Shown: positions 1 through 5,478 of the stretch, piece by piece | Layout: each line of letters begins with the position of its first letter | Numbering within the stretch: the first letter of the stretch is position 1 | NCBI GenBank assembly: GCA_021154065.1 | Contig: JAJKJG010000305.1 | Span: 1-5,478 of the forward strand | Origin: Methylobacterium sp. | Lineage (GTDB): Bacteria > Pseudomonadota > Alphaproteobacteria > Rhizobiales > Beijerinckiaceae | Length of the DNA: 5,478 nt | Direction of reading: 5' to 3' | Notes under the pieces: generated by a model | The model's database searches: none | What the model saw: the letters and a program-made list of their open reading frames with translations, nothing else | What the model was told of the DNA's origin: nothing | Position numbers and translations under genes: made by a program

Positions 1-24
1 CCGGGCGCGTCGCTCGCTTTGAGG

Positions 25-2277
25 TCAGGGACGCTGTCCACGTTTCAGGGCTCGGGGGCTCGACGTCTTCAGCGATTTTCCGCGCCCGGAGAGGCTCGGA
101 TTGGTCATGAAATACTTGTGCGCGTTGAACGGCTCCTCGCCGGTCCCAGGCTGGATCCGCTCGCTCGCGCCCGTGCCCAATACCCGCCAGCTCTGCTGGT
201 TGTCGAGGAGATTCGCCATCATGATCTGGTCGAGCACCTGCTGGTGCACGGTGGGGTTGAGGATCGGCAGGAGCGCCTCGACGCGGCGGTCGAGGTTGCG
301 CTGCATGAGGTCGGCGGACGAGATGTAGACGTGCGCTTTCGGGTGCGGCAGCCCGTGGCTGTTGCCGAAGGCGTAGATGCGGCTGTGCTCGAGGAAACGG
401 CCGACGATCGATTTCACGCGGATGTTGTCCGAAAGCCCAGGGATTCCCGGCCTCAGGCAGCAGATGCCGCGCACCACGAGATCGACCTGCACGCCGGCCT
501 GGCTCGCATCGTAGAGCGCATCGATGATGACCGGATCGACGAGCGAATTGCACTTGCCCCAGATCGCGGCCGGCTTGCCGGCCCTGGCGCAGGCGATCTC
601 GTCCTCGATATGGGTCAGGAGCCTTTTCTTCAACGTCACCGGCGACACCGCCATGCGCTCGAGCTCGGCCGGCTCGGCGTAGCCGGTGACGAAGTTGAAG
701 ATGCGCGACACGTCGCGGCCGATGACCGGATCGGCGGAGAAGAACGACAGATCGGTGTATATGCGCGCCGTCATCGGATGGTAGTTGCCGGTGCCGACGT
801 GGCAGTAGGTGATGAGCTGGCCGGCCTCGCGGCGCACGACGAGCGAGAGCTTGGCGTGGGTCTTGAGCTCGATGAAGCCGAACACCACCTGGGCGCCGGC
901 GCGCTCGAGGTCGCGGGCCCAGCGGATGTTCGCCTCCTCGTCGAAGCGGGCGTTCAGCTCGACGAGAGCCGTGACCGACTTGCCAGCCTCCGCGGCCTCG
1001 GCGAGAGCGGCGACGATGGGCGAGTTGGACGACGTCCGGTAGAGCGTCTGCTTGATCGCGACCACATTCGGATCGCGCGCCGCCTGGGCCAGGAACTGCA
1101 CCACGGCGTCGAAAGACTCGTAGGGGTGATGGACGACGATGTCCTTCTGCCGGATCGCCGCGAAGCAGTCGCCGCCGGCCTCGCGGATGCGCTCCGGGAA
1201 GCGCGGGTTGTAGGGCTTGAACTTTAGGTCGGGGCGGTCGAGAGCCACGAGCTGCGACAGCTCGTTCAAGGCCAGCATGCCGTCGACGACGAAGATGTCC
1301 TCGGGTGGGATCTCCAGTTCCTCGGCGACGAAATGGCGGATGTCCTCGGGCATCCCGGCCTCGACCTCGAGGCGGATCACGGAGCCACGGCGGCGCTGCT
1401 TGAGCGCCGTCTCGTAGAGGCGCACGAGATCCTCGGCCTCTTCCTCGATCTCGATGTCCGAATCGCGGATGACCCGGAAGCCGCCCTGCCCCTTCAGGGT
1501 GTAGCCTGGGAAAAGACGCCCGGTGAACAGCGCGATCACCTGCTCGAGGGCGATGAAGCGGGCAGCGCCGGTCTCGGCGAAATCGGGCAGGCGGATGAAA
1601 CGCTCGATCTTCGAAGGCAGACGGATGAGCGCCTTGAGGATCTTGCCTTCGGTCTTCACCTTGGCCTCACCCTTTCGGACGAGCTGCAGCGCGATCGAGA
1701 AGCCGAGGTTCGGGATGAACGGGAACGGGTGCGCCGGATCGATCGCGAGCGGCGTCAGCACCGGAAAGACGTAGTGCAGAAAGTGGTCCTCGAGCCAGGT
1801 GATCTCAGGCTTCGTCAGCATCGCGGCCTCGACGAGGACGATGCCCTCATGGAGGAGATCGTCCTTGAGCTCGCGCCAGCGCCGCTGCTGGTCGGAGGCG
1901 AGGTCCGAGACGGCGACGCCGATCCTGGCGAGCTGCTCGGCCGGGGTGAGGCCGTCCTGCGACCGCGTCGCGACGCCGGAGCGAACCTGCCCGACGAGGC
2001 CCGCCACGCGCACCATGAAGAACTCGTCGAGGTTGTTGGCCGAGATCGACAGGAAGAGCAGCTGCTCGAGGAGGGGGTGGTTCCGGTTCTCCGCCTCCTC
2101 GAGGACGCGTCGGTTGAACTGGAGCCAGGACAGCTCACGGTTGATGAAGCGTTGCGGCGATTGCCGCAACGGGGCGCCCTCGCCTGCCGCCTTTGCGACC
2201 GGCTCGGGCGGACTCTTGGTGGCCGGCTCCTCGAGCGTCTCGACATCCGCTTCCCGCGCCGCTGCCCCCCGCACCAC
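25..2277 (-). CDS. ppk1: Polyphosphate kinase 1 (PPK1)
   Basis: Reversibly transfers the gamma phosphate of ATP onto inorganic polyphosphate, usually as a membrane-associated oligomer. The 750-residue protein matches PPK1 throughout: FINRELSWL at 44-52 and NNLDEFF at 81-87 (N domain), [10 protein letters not shown] at 381-390, YRT at 413-415 and [10 protein letters not shown] at 442-451. His474 (in THAK) and His631 (in RFLEHSRIY) are 157 residues apart, as are E. coli His435 (phosphorylated) and His592. Arg414 and Arg444 fit E. coli Arg375 and Arg405. By this offset the domains are about N 41-144, head 145-360, C1 361-541 and C2 542-726, ending in the typical [14 protein letters not shown]. 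The start is GTG at 2277, chosen because AAGGAG lies 7 nt upstream; a second GTG follows immediately. Residues 1-40 are an Ala/Glu/Pro-rich extension absent from E. coli PPK1. Intact, with all key residues present. Family assignment is near certain; an adjoining ppx would lie outside the window. Confidence 0.98.
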   Translation of the reverse strand: MVRGAAAREADVETLEEPATKSPPEPVAKAAGEGAPLRQSPQRFINRELSWLQFNRRVLEEAENRNHPLLEQLLFLSISANNLDEFFMVRVAGLVGQVRSGVATRSQDGLTPAEQLARIGVAVSDLASDQQRRWRELKDDLLHEGIVLVEAAMLTKPEITWLEDHFLHYVFPVLTPLAIDPAHPFPFIPNLGFSIALQLVRKGEAKVKTEGKILKALIRLPSKIERFIRLPDFAETGAARFIALEQVIALFTGRLFPGYTLKGQGGFRVIRDSDIEIEEEAEDLVRLYETALKQRRRGSVIRLEVEAGMPEDIRHFVAEELEIPPEDIFVVDGMLALNELSQLVALDRPDLKFKPYNPRFPERIREAGGDCFAAIRQKDIVVHHPYESFDAVVQFLAQAARDPNVVAIKQTLYRTSSNSPIVAALAEAAEAGKSVTALVELNARFDEEANIRWARDLERAGAQVVFGFIELKTHAKLSLVVRREAGQLITYCHVGTGNYHPMTARIYTDLSFFSADPVIGRDVSRIFNFVTGYAEPAELERMAVSPVTLKKRLLTHIEDEIACARAGKPAAIWGKCNSLVDPVIIDALYDASQAGVQVDLVVRGICCLRPGIPGLSDNIRVKSIVGRFLEHSRIYAFGNSHGLPHPKAHVYISSADLMQRNLDRRVEALLPILNPTVHQQVLDQIMMANLLDNQQSWRVLGTGASERIQPGTGEEPFNAHKYFMTNPSLSGRGKSLKTSSPRALKRGQRP

Positions 2278-2284
2278 TTCGGTT

Positions 2285-2290
2285 CTCCTT
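2285..2290 (-). promoter_or_regulatory. Ribosome binding site of ppk1
   Basis: The minus strand reads AAGGAG here, 7 nt before the GTG at 2277. It is the clearest Shine-Dalgarno sequence in the window and supports the GTG start over later candidates. The other genes have weak or no recognisable sites. Confidence 0.8.
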
Positions 2291-2312
2291 TTCGCCCCCG
2301 CTCTGTCCCGGC

Positions 2313-2335
2313 ATTCTATGACGGTTTCACGACGG
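2313..2335 (-). promoter_or_regulatory. Candidate Pho-box-like direct repeat and -10 element before ppk1
   Basis: On the minus strand 2335-2318 reads CCGTCGT GAAA CCGTCAT: two 7-mers separated by 4 nt, giving an 11-bp period. The PhoB consensus is two CTGTCAT-like 7-mers with a 4-nt AT-rich spacer; the halves match CTGTCAT at 5/7 and 6/7. Overlapping its end is TAGAAT (2318-2313), one mismatch from TATAAT, which would place a transcript start about 30 nt before the ppk1 GTG. I see no good -35 hexamer. The box abuts the -10-like element rather than sitting over -35, so either the true -10 lies further downstream or this is not a classical activator site. The repeat is seen; PhoB control is inferred. 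Confidence 0.35.
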
Positions 2336-2349
2336 ATGGGTGAACGGAC

Positions 2350-3048
2350 TCAATCGGCCTCGGCATCGACGGAACCGGTCTCGCGGCCGACAAGTTCCGC
2401 CACCATCGGCCGGGTGATGCGCCGGCCGCGGCTTAAGGCCTCGCGGTCAAGCGCCGCCACCGTCTCGGCCGCGGCGGCGAGCGAGCGCTCGATCCGAAGG
2501 GCGAGGAAATCGACGACCGTCGTGTCGACGACGAGCTGGCGGTCGATGAAGAGCTTGACCAGCACCGCCCGCAGGAGCGCGTCGTCCGGCGGATCGAGCG
2601 AGACGCTCGGCGCGAGGCGCAAGCGCGATTTCAGGTCCGGGGTGCGGATCGGCAGCTCCCCGACCGCGACCGCCGTCGTGATCAGCACATAGGCCCGCCG
2701 CTCGCGGGCGAGGTTGAGGAGGTGAAACAGCGCCGGCTCATCGCCCCCTGCGGAATGCAGATCCTCGATGACCAGGGCGCCGTTCGACACGAGGTGCGGC
2801 ACCCGGTCGGTCCCGACCTCGAAGGCGTCGACCGTCCAGCCGTGCGATTGCGCCGCCCAGATCGCCGCGAGATGGCTCTTGCCGCTGCCCTTCGGCCCTT
2901 CGAGGAGGAGGATGGTATCGGGCCAGTCCGGCCAGCGCTCGATGAGCGCATAGGCGCGTTCGTTCGAGGGGCTGACGAGGAAATCTTCGCGGCCGAAGCG
3001 CGGCTCCAGGGGCAGCTCGAGGGTAAGCTGCTTTGGCGCCTCAGTCAT
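2350..3048 (-). CDS. hdaA: HdaA, DnaA-related AAA+ regulatory inactivator of replication initiation
   Basis: A 232-residue AAA+ protein related to DnaA domain III but lacking the C-terminal DNA-binding domain, as in Hda/HdaA. With the DNA-loaded sliding clamp, Hda proteins stimulate ATP hydrolysis by DnaA and so prevent re-initiation. Visible features are an N-terminal clamp-binding-type motif QLTLEL at 7-12, Walker A GPKGSGKS at 51-58, a Walker B-like strand ALVIEDLH at 91-98, a sensor 1-like LITT at 122-125, SRLR at 141-144 in the arginine-finger (box VII) region and RIERS at 185-189 near sensor 2. The ATG at 3048 was chosen because the clamp motif follows at once; upstream in-frame codons run through the permease gene and give an Arg/Ser-rich non-protein-like sequence. 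It overlaps the permease gene by 8 nt and has no clear Shine-Dalgarno, suggesting translational coupling. Alternative: another DnaA-like AAA+ paralogue, but the clamp motif argues for HdaA. Confidence 0.9.
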   Translation of the reverse strand: MTEAPKQLTLELPLEPRFGREDFLVSPSNERAYALIERWPDWPDTILLLEGPKGSGKSHLAAIWAAQSHGWTVDAFEVGTDRVPHLVSNGALVIEDLHSAGGDEPALFHLLNLARERRAYVLITTAVAVGELPIRTPDLKSRLRLAPSVSLDPPDDALLRAVLVKLFIDRQLVVDTTVVDFLALRIERSLAAAAETVAALDREALSRGRRITRPMVAELVGRETGSVDAEAD

Positions 3049-4156
3049 CGCGACCAGGCGGGAGGGCCGCGGCCGCGGGCGGCACCAGCGCGGGCGAGCC
3101 GCCGTGGTAGAGCGGGCTTGCGAGGTAGCTCTGGAGCGCGAAGCGGGCGAGCACGCCGACCGCGGCCGCAAGCGGCACCGCAAGCAGCAATCCGACGAAG
3201 CCAAACAGCGAGCCGAAGGCGAAGAGCGCGAACATCAGCCACACCGGGTGCAGCCCGACGGAGGCGCCGACGAGCTTCGGCGAGAGAATGTTTCCCTCGA
3301 AGAACTGCCCGACGACGAAAACCCCGAGCGTCGCAAGGATCCAGGTCCAGTCGGGCCAGAACTGCACCAGCGCCATCCCGACCGAAACGAGGAGCCCGGT
3401 GAGCGAGCCGACATAGGGGATGAAGCTGAGAAAGCCTGCCGTCATGCCGATCAGGGCGCCGAAATTGAGCCCGATCGCCGCGAGCGCGACGGCATAGAAG
3501 GTGCCGAGGATGAGGCAGACGAGCGCCTGGCCGCGGATGAACCCGGCGATGGCCTGATTGATCTCGCGGGCGAGCCTGCGCACGGTCTCGCGGTTGCGCA
3601 CCGGCACCCAGGCGTCGATGGAGCCGATCATGCGGTCCCAATCGACGAGGATGTAGAAGGCGACGACCGGCGTCACGACGAGAAGCGCGAACACGCCGAT
3701 GAGCGCCTGTCCGCCGGACCACAGGCCACGCAGGAAGCCGAGGAGCCAAGCTCCGCCCTGCTTCACGAGATCGCCCGCGGAGCTCTGGACGTCGGCGAGC
3801 GCCTCGCGGCCGCCGAGCCGCTCCAGCAACGGCCTGCCTTGCTCGACGAGGAGAGCCTGCAGGCGGTCGACATATTCCGGCAGCCGGTCGACGAAGCTCT
3901 GGACCTGGTGAAACAGCAGCGGCACCAGAAGCACGAGCGCGAGCACGAACGCGAGCACGAACAGCACGAGGATCAGGAGCGTCGCGCCGAGCCGCCCGAC
4001 GCCCATCCTCTCGAAGCGGTCGGCGACGGGGTCGAGGAGATAGGCGAGCGCGAGCCCGGCCACGAAGGGCAGGAGGATGCCGCGCAGGACGTAGAGCGCG
4101 GCGACGGCGAGGACGAGCGCGGCGAGCCAGAACGCGACCTGTCTCTGGGTCACCAT
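3041..4156 (-). CDS. AI-2E/PerM-family membrane permease
   Basis: A 371-residue inner-membrane protein of the AI-2E transporter (PerM/UPF0118) family. Members range from autoinducer-2 exporters to Na+/H+ antiporters, so the substrate here is unknown. Hydrophobic segments lie at about 7-24, 25-41, 57-81, 150-171, 210-228, 232-261, 269-286 and 305-340. A soluble amphipathic stretch at about 83-145 separates the N-terminal helices from the core, as usual in this family. Conserved-looking signatures are FIRGQ at 206-210, FIPYVG at 245-250 and LSPKLVG at 291-297. The C-terminus (352-371) is a Pro/Ala-rich tail. The start is ATG at 4156, 20 nt after the phosphatidyltransferase stop, with a weak GGCGGA 9 nt upstream; the open frame continues upstream only as an out-of-frame shadow of that gene. 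Its stop overlaps the hdaA start, so the two are probably co-translated. Family is confident; function is not. Confidence 0.9.
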   Translation of the reverse strand: MVTQRQVAFWLAALVLAVAALYVLRGILLPFVAGLALAYLLDPVADRFERMGVGRLGATLLILVLFVLAFVLALVLLVPLLFHQVQSFVDRLPEYVDRLQALLVEQGRPLLERLGGREALADVQSSAGDLVKQGGAWLLGFLRGLWSGGQALIGVFALLVVTPVVAFYILVDWDRMIGSIDAWVPVRNRETVRRLAREINQAIAGFIRGQALVCLILGTFYAVALAAIGLNFGALIGMTAGFLSFIPYVGSLTGLLVSVGMALVQFWPDWTWILATLGVFVVGQFFEGNILSPKLVGASVGLHPVWLMFALFAFGSLFGFVGLLLAVPLAAAVGVLARFALQSYLASPLYHGGSPALVPPAAAALPPGRDD

Positions 4157-4176
4157 CGCCGACGGTCCGCCGTGCT

Positions 4177-4707
4177 TCAGGCCGCCATGTGGCGCAGCCA
4201 TCCGGCGAGATAGGCAGCCGCCGAGGCAGCGGTCAAGGCGGCAACGACCCACATGGCGGCGAGATCGAACCTCCCGAGCTCGAAGCCGAACGCCATCTTG
4301 AACAGAAACAGCGCCGCAAACGCGATCTGCACCGCGGTGTTGAGCTTGCTGATGGTCAGCGGCTGGATCGCGACCGGCCGTCCCATCAGCCAGGAGATGA
4401 TGATCGCGCCGATGATCATGATGTCGCGCGACACGACCACGATGGCGAGCCAGCCCGGCAGCACGCCGACGACCGCCAGGCTGACATAGATCGAGACGAG
4501 GAGCGCCTTGTCGGCGACGGCGTCGATATAGGCGCCGAACTCGCTGCGCATGTCGAAGCGCCGGGCGATGAAGCCATCCACCGCGTCCGAAGCGCCTGCC
4601 GCGACGAACAGAAGGAAGGCAGTCGCCCATTGCCCCTGCCCGATCATGACGACCACCAGGGGAACGATGAGCAGGCGGCCGATGGTGATGAGATTCGGAA
4701 GGGTCAT
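4177..4707 (-). CDS. CDP-alcohol phosphatidyltransferase (phosphatidylglycerophosphate or cardiolipin synthase type)
   Basis: A 176-residue polytopic membrane enzyme that would transfer a phosphatidyl group from CDP-diacylglycerol to an alcohol acceptor. The family signature DGxxARx8Gx3Dx3D is complete: D44, G45, A48, R49, G58, D62 and D66, with the preceding D41. The four aspartates bind the metal ions and catalyse transfer. Hydrophobic segments occur at about 9-23, 28-40, 69-92, 95-108, 122-140 and 150-171. Length fits PgsA (about 180 residues), the usual default label. However, VSRDIM at 92-97, ISKLNTAVQ at 119-127 and the C-terminal [10 protein letters not shown] at 157-166 resemble, from memory, the CDP-alcohol-type cardiolipin synthase of mitochondria (human CRLS1). 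I therefore leave the symbol open. The ATG at 4707 begins the typical [10 protein letters not shown]-terminus; no strong Shine-Dalgarno is visible. It is the first gene of the minus-strand series. Confidence 0.9.
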   Translation of the reverse strand: MTLPNLITIGRLLIVPLVVVMIGQGQWATAFLLFVAAGASDAVDGFIARRFDMRSEFGAYIDAVADKALLVSIYVSLAVVGVLPGWLAIVVVSRDIMIIGAIIISWLMGRPVAIQPLTISKLNTAVQIAFAALFLFKMAFGFELGRFDLAAMWVVAALTAASAAAYLAGWLRHMAA

Positions 4708-4757
4708 GAGGACTCGGACTGCAATCGCGGCTCGTATCTAGGCCTGCGCTGGGAAAA

Positions 4758-4772
4758 CCGCGAGAGCCGCGG
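4758..4772. repeat. Short inverted repeat in the divergent promoter region
   Basis: CCGCG at 4758-4762 pairs with CGCGG at 4768-4772 across a 5-nt loop. It is seen directly but short, and such repeats arise often by chance at this GC content. It could be an operator or merely compositional. Confidence 0.35.
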
Positions 4773-4788
4773 CGGCGCTTGCGCTCCC

Positions 4789-4801
4789 AGGGCTTCGCCC
4801 T
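4789..4801 (+). repeat. purM: Small hairpin just before the purM start codon
   Basis: AGGGC at 4789-4793 and GCCCT at 4797-4801 form a 5-bp stem with a TTC loop, ending 14 nt before the purM ATG. If transcribed it would occupy the place where a Shine-Dalgarno would be expected. No poly-T tract follows, so it is not an intrinsic terminator. Confidence 0.35.
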
Positions 4802-4815
4802 TAGTCCCCCTGCGG

Positions 4816-5478
4816 ATGACCGACAAGCCGGCGAACTCCCTGACCTATGCGGAAGCGGGCGTCGATATCGATGCCGGCAACGCCATGGTCGAGGCGATCA
4901 AGCCGCTCGTGCGCGCGACGCGCCGGCCCGGCGCGGACGCCGAAATCGGCGGCTTCGGCGGGCTCTTCGACCTCAAGGCCGCCGGGTTTGCCGACCCGAT
5001 CCTCGTCGCGGCAAATGACGGCGTCGGCACGAAGGTCAAGATCGCGATCGAGACCGGCATCCACGGCACGATCGGCATCGATCTCGTCGCGATGTGCGTC
5101 AATGACATCGTCGTGCAGGGCGCCGAGCCGCTGCTCTTCCTCGACTATTTCGCCACCGGGAAGCTTGCACCCGAGGTCGGCGTCGCGATCGTCAAAGGCA
5201 TCGCCGAGGGCTGCCGCATCGCCGGCTGCGCGCTCATCGGCGGCGAGACCGCCGAGATGCCCGGGCTCTACGCTGCGGGTGATTACGACCTCGCCGGCTT
5301 TGCGGTCGGCGCGGCGGAGCGCGGCACGCTCCTGCCCCGCGCGGACATCGCACCGGGGGACGTGCTGCTTGGCCTTCCCTCCTCGGGCCTGCATTCGAAC
5401 GGCTTCTCGCTTGTGCGACGGATCGTCGAGATCTCAGGGCTGTCGTGGACGGCGCCGGCGCCGTTCGCGCCCGGGCGC
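4816..5478 (+). CDS. purM: Phosphoribosylformylglycinamidine cyclo-ligase (AIR synthase), 3'-truncated by the window edge
   Basis: PurM closes the imidazole ring in purine synthesis, converting formylglycinamidine ribonucleotide to aminoimidazole ribonucleotide using ATP in the cytoplasm. The frame is open without a stop from ATG 4816 to the last base, giving 221 of the usual roughly 350 residues. Diagnostic segments are [15 protein letters not shown] at 8-22, GGFGGLF at 45-51, the nucleotide-binding DGVGTK at 68-73, [11 protein letters not shown] at 87-97, [14 protein letters not shown] at 104-117, [11 protein letters not shown] at 142-152 and [16 protein letters not shown] at 186-201. The ATG is placed eight residues before the conserved [12 protein letters not shown] block, as in E. 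coli PurM; it lacks a recognisable Shine-Dalgarno. Nothing suggests disruption; the missing C-terminal part is simply outside the window. Divergent from the minus-strand genes. purN often follows purM but is not visible here. Confidence 0.97.
   Translation, partial: MTDKPANSLTYAEAGVDIDAGNAMVEAIKPLVRATRRPGADAEIGGFGGLFDLKAAGFADPILVAANDGVGTKVKIAIETGIHGTIGIDLVAMCVNDIVVQGAEPLLFLDYFATGKLAPEVGVAIVKGIAEGCRIAGCALIGGETAEMPGLYAAGDYDLAGFAVGAAERGTLLPRADIAPGDVLLGLPSSGLHSNGFSLVRRIVEISGLSWTAPAPFAPGR

Larger units (their letters stand above)
4708..4815. promoter_or_regulatory. Divergent intergenic region between purM and the phosphatidyltransferase gene
   Basis: This 108-bp gap must hold promoters for both directions unless transcripts begin elsewhere. 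Minus strand: TAGATA at 4740-4735 could be a -10, giving a leader of about 20 nt, but no good -35 is seen. Plus strand: CTTGCG at 4778-4783, 17 nt from TTAGTC at 4801-4806, is a poor candidate that would give an almost leaderless purM. Neither gene has a clear Shine-Dalgarno. A GACTC (GANTC) site lies at 4711-4715. The region also holds two small inverted repeats listed separately. Confidence 0.4.

Noticed and set aside
1..24. Start of a ppx-like gene downstream of ppk1
   Set aside because: Only 24 bases are available and they hold no start codon or ribosome site on the minus strand; its presence is a guess from gene order elsewhere.
19..1227. Long + strand open frame (402 codons) opposite ppk1
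   Set aside because: It is antisense to the conserved PPK1 catalytic region and encodes an Arg/Asp/Glu/His/Val-rich sequence without a recognisable domain, typical of the complementary frame of a GC-rich gene.
1333..2343. Long + strand open frame (336 codons) opposite the 5' half of ppk1
   Set aside because: Same explanation: charged low-complexity composition, no motif, and full overlap with a well-supported gene.
2326..2344. TTCAC/GTGAA inverted repeat between hdaA and ppk1 as a terminator
   Set aside because: The stem is only 5 bp with a 9-nt loop and no T-tract, too weak for an intrinsic terminator.
3049..3204. Upstream extension of hdaA to 3204
   Set aside because: It lies wholly inside the permease gene and encodes an Arg/Ser/Pro-rich sequence; the clamp-binding motif near the ATG at 3048 marks the true N-terminus.
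3104..4213. Open + strand frame (369 codons) very rich in Glu, Asp, Arg and His
   Set aside because: It is the antisense of the permease gene; hydrophobic codons read in reverse complement give charged residues. No independent evidence of coding.
4157..4630. Upstream extension of the permease frame to 4630
   Set aside because: It is an out-of-frame reading of the phosphatidyltransferase gene, Arg-rich and without membrane segments; the ATG at 4156 directly precedes the first helix.
4801..5394. Minus-strand open frame (197 codons) across the purM region
   Set aside because: It lies antisense to purM, whose conserved motifs are read continuously on the + strand.

Overview
The window carries five protein-coding genes in a very GC-rich, densely packed chromosomal segment. 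Gene content and protein motifs point to an alphaproteobacterium, most likely of the Hyphomicrobiales (Rhizobiales) type; genus cannot be set from this sequence. The order purM / CDP-alcohol phosphatidyltransferase / AI-2E-family permease / hdaA / ppk1 is, from general knowledge, a recurrent alphaproteobacterial housekeeping neighbourhood. I saw no mobile element, CRISPR array, tRNA, rRNA or phage gene.

Layout: purM starts at 4816 on the + strand and runs off the right edge, with 221 residues visible. It is divergent from a four-gene minus-strand series. In transcription order this is a small CDP-alcohol phosphatidyltransferase (4707 to 4177), an AI-2E/PerM-family membrane protein (4156 to 3041), the DnaA-related regulator HdaA (3048 to 2350) and polyphosphate kinase 1 (2277 to 25). 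The first three are tightly spaced (20 nt, then an 8-nt overlap) and are probably co-transcribed. ppk1 follows after 72 nt that hold a clear Shine-Dalgarno, a -10-like hexamer and a Pho-box-like direct repeat, so it may have its own promoter as well as read-through. The 108-bp purM/phosphatidyltransferase gap is the only other non-coding stretch; no gap exceeds 300 bp.

Functionally the segment combines purine synthesis, anionic phospholipid synthesis, an uncharacterised membrane permease, replication-initiation control and polyphosphate storage. It is mostly ordinary core genome, and I found no convincing new system. The points most worth checking are the candidate PhoB site before ppk1 and the resemblance of the phosphatidyltransferase to mitochondrial-type cardiolipin synthase. 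Less strong are the two GANTC sites beside that gene's start and the translational coupling of hdaA to the permease.
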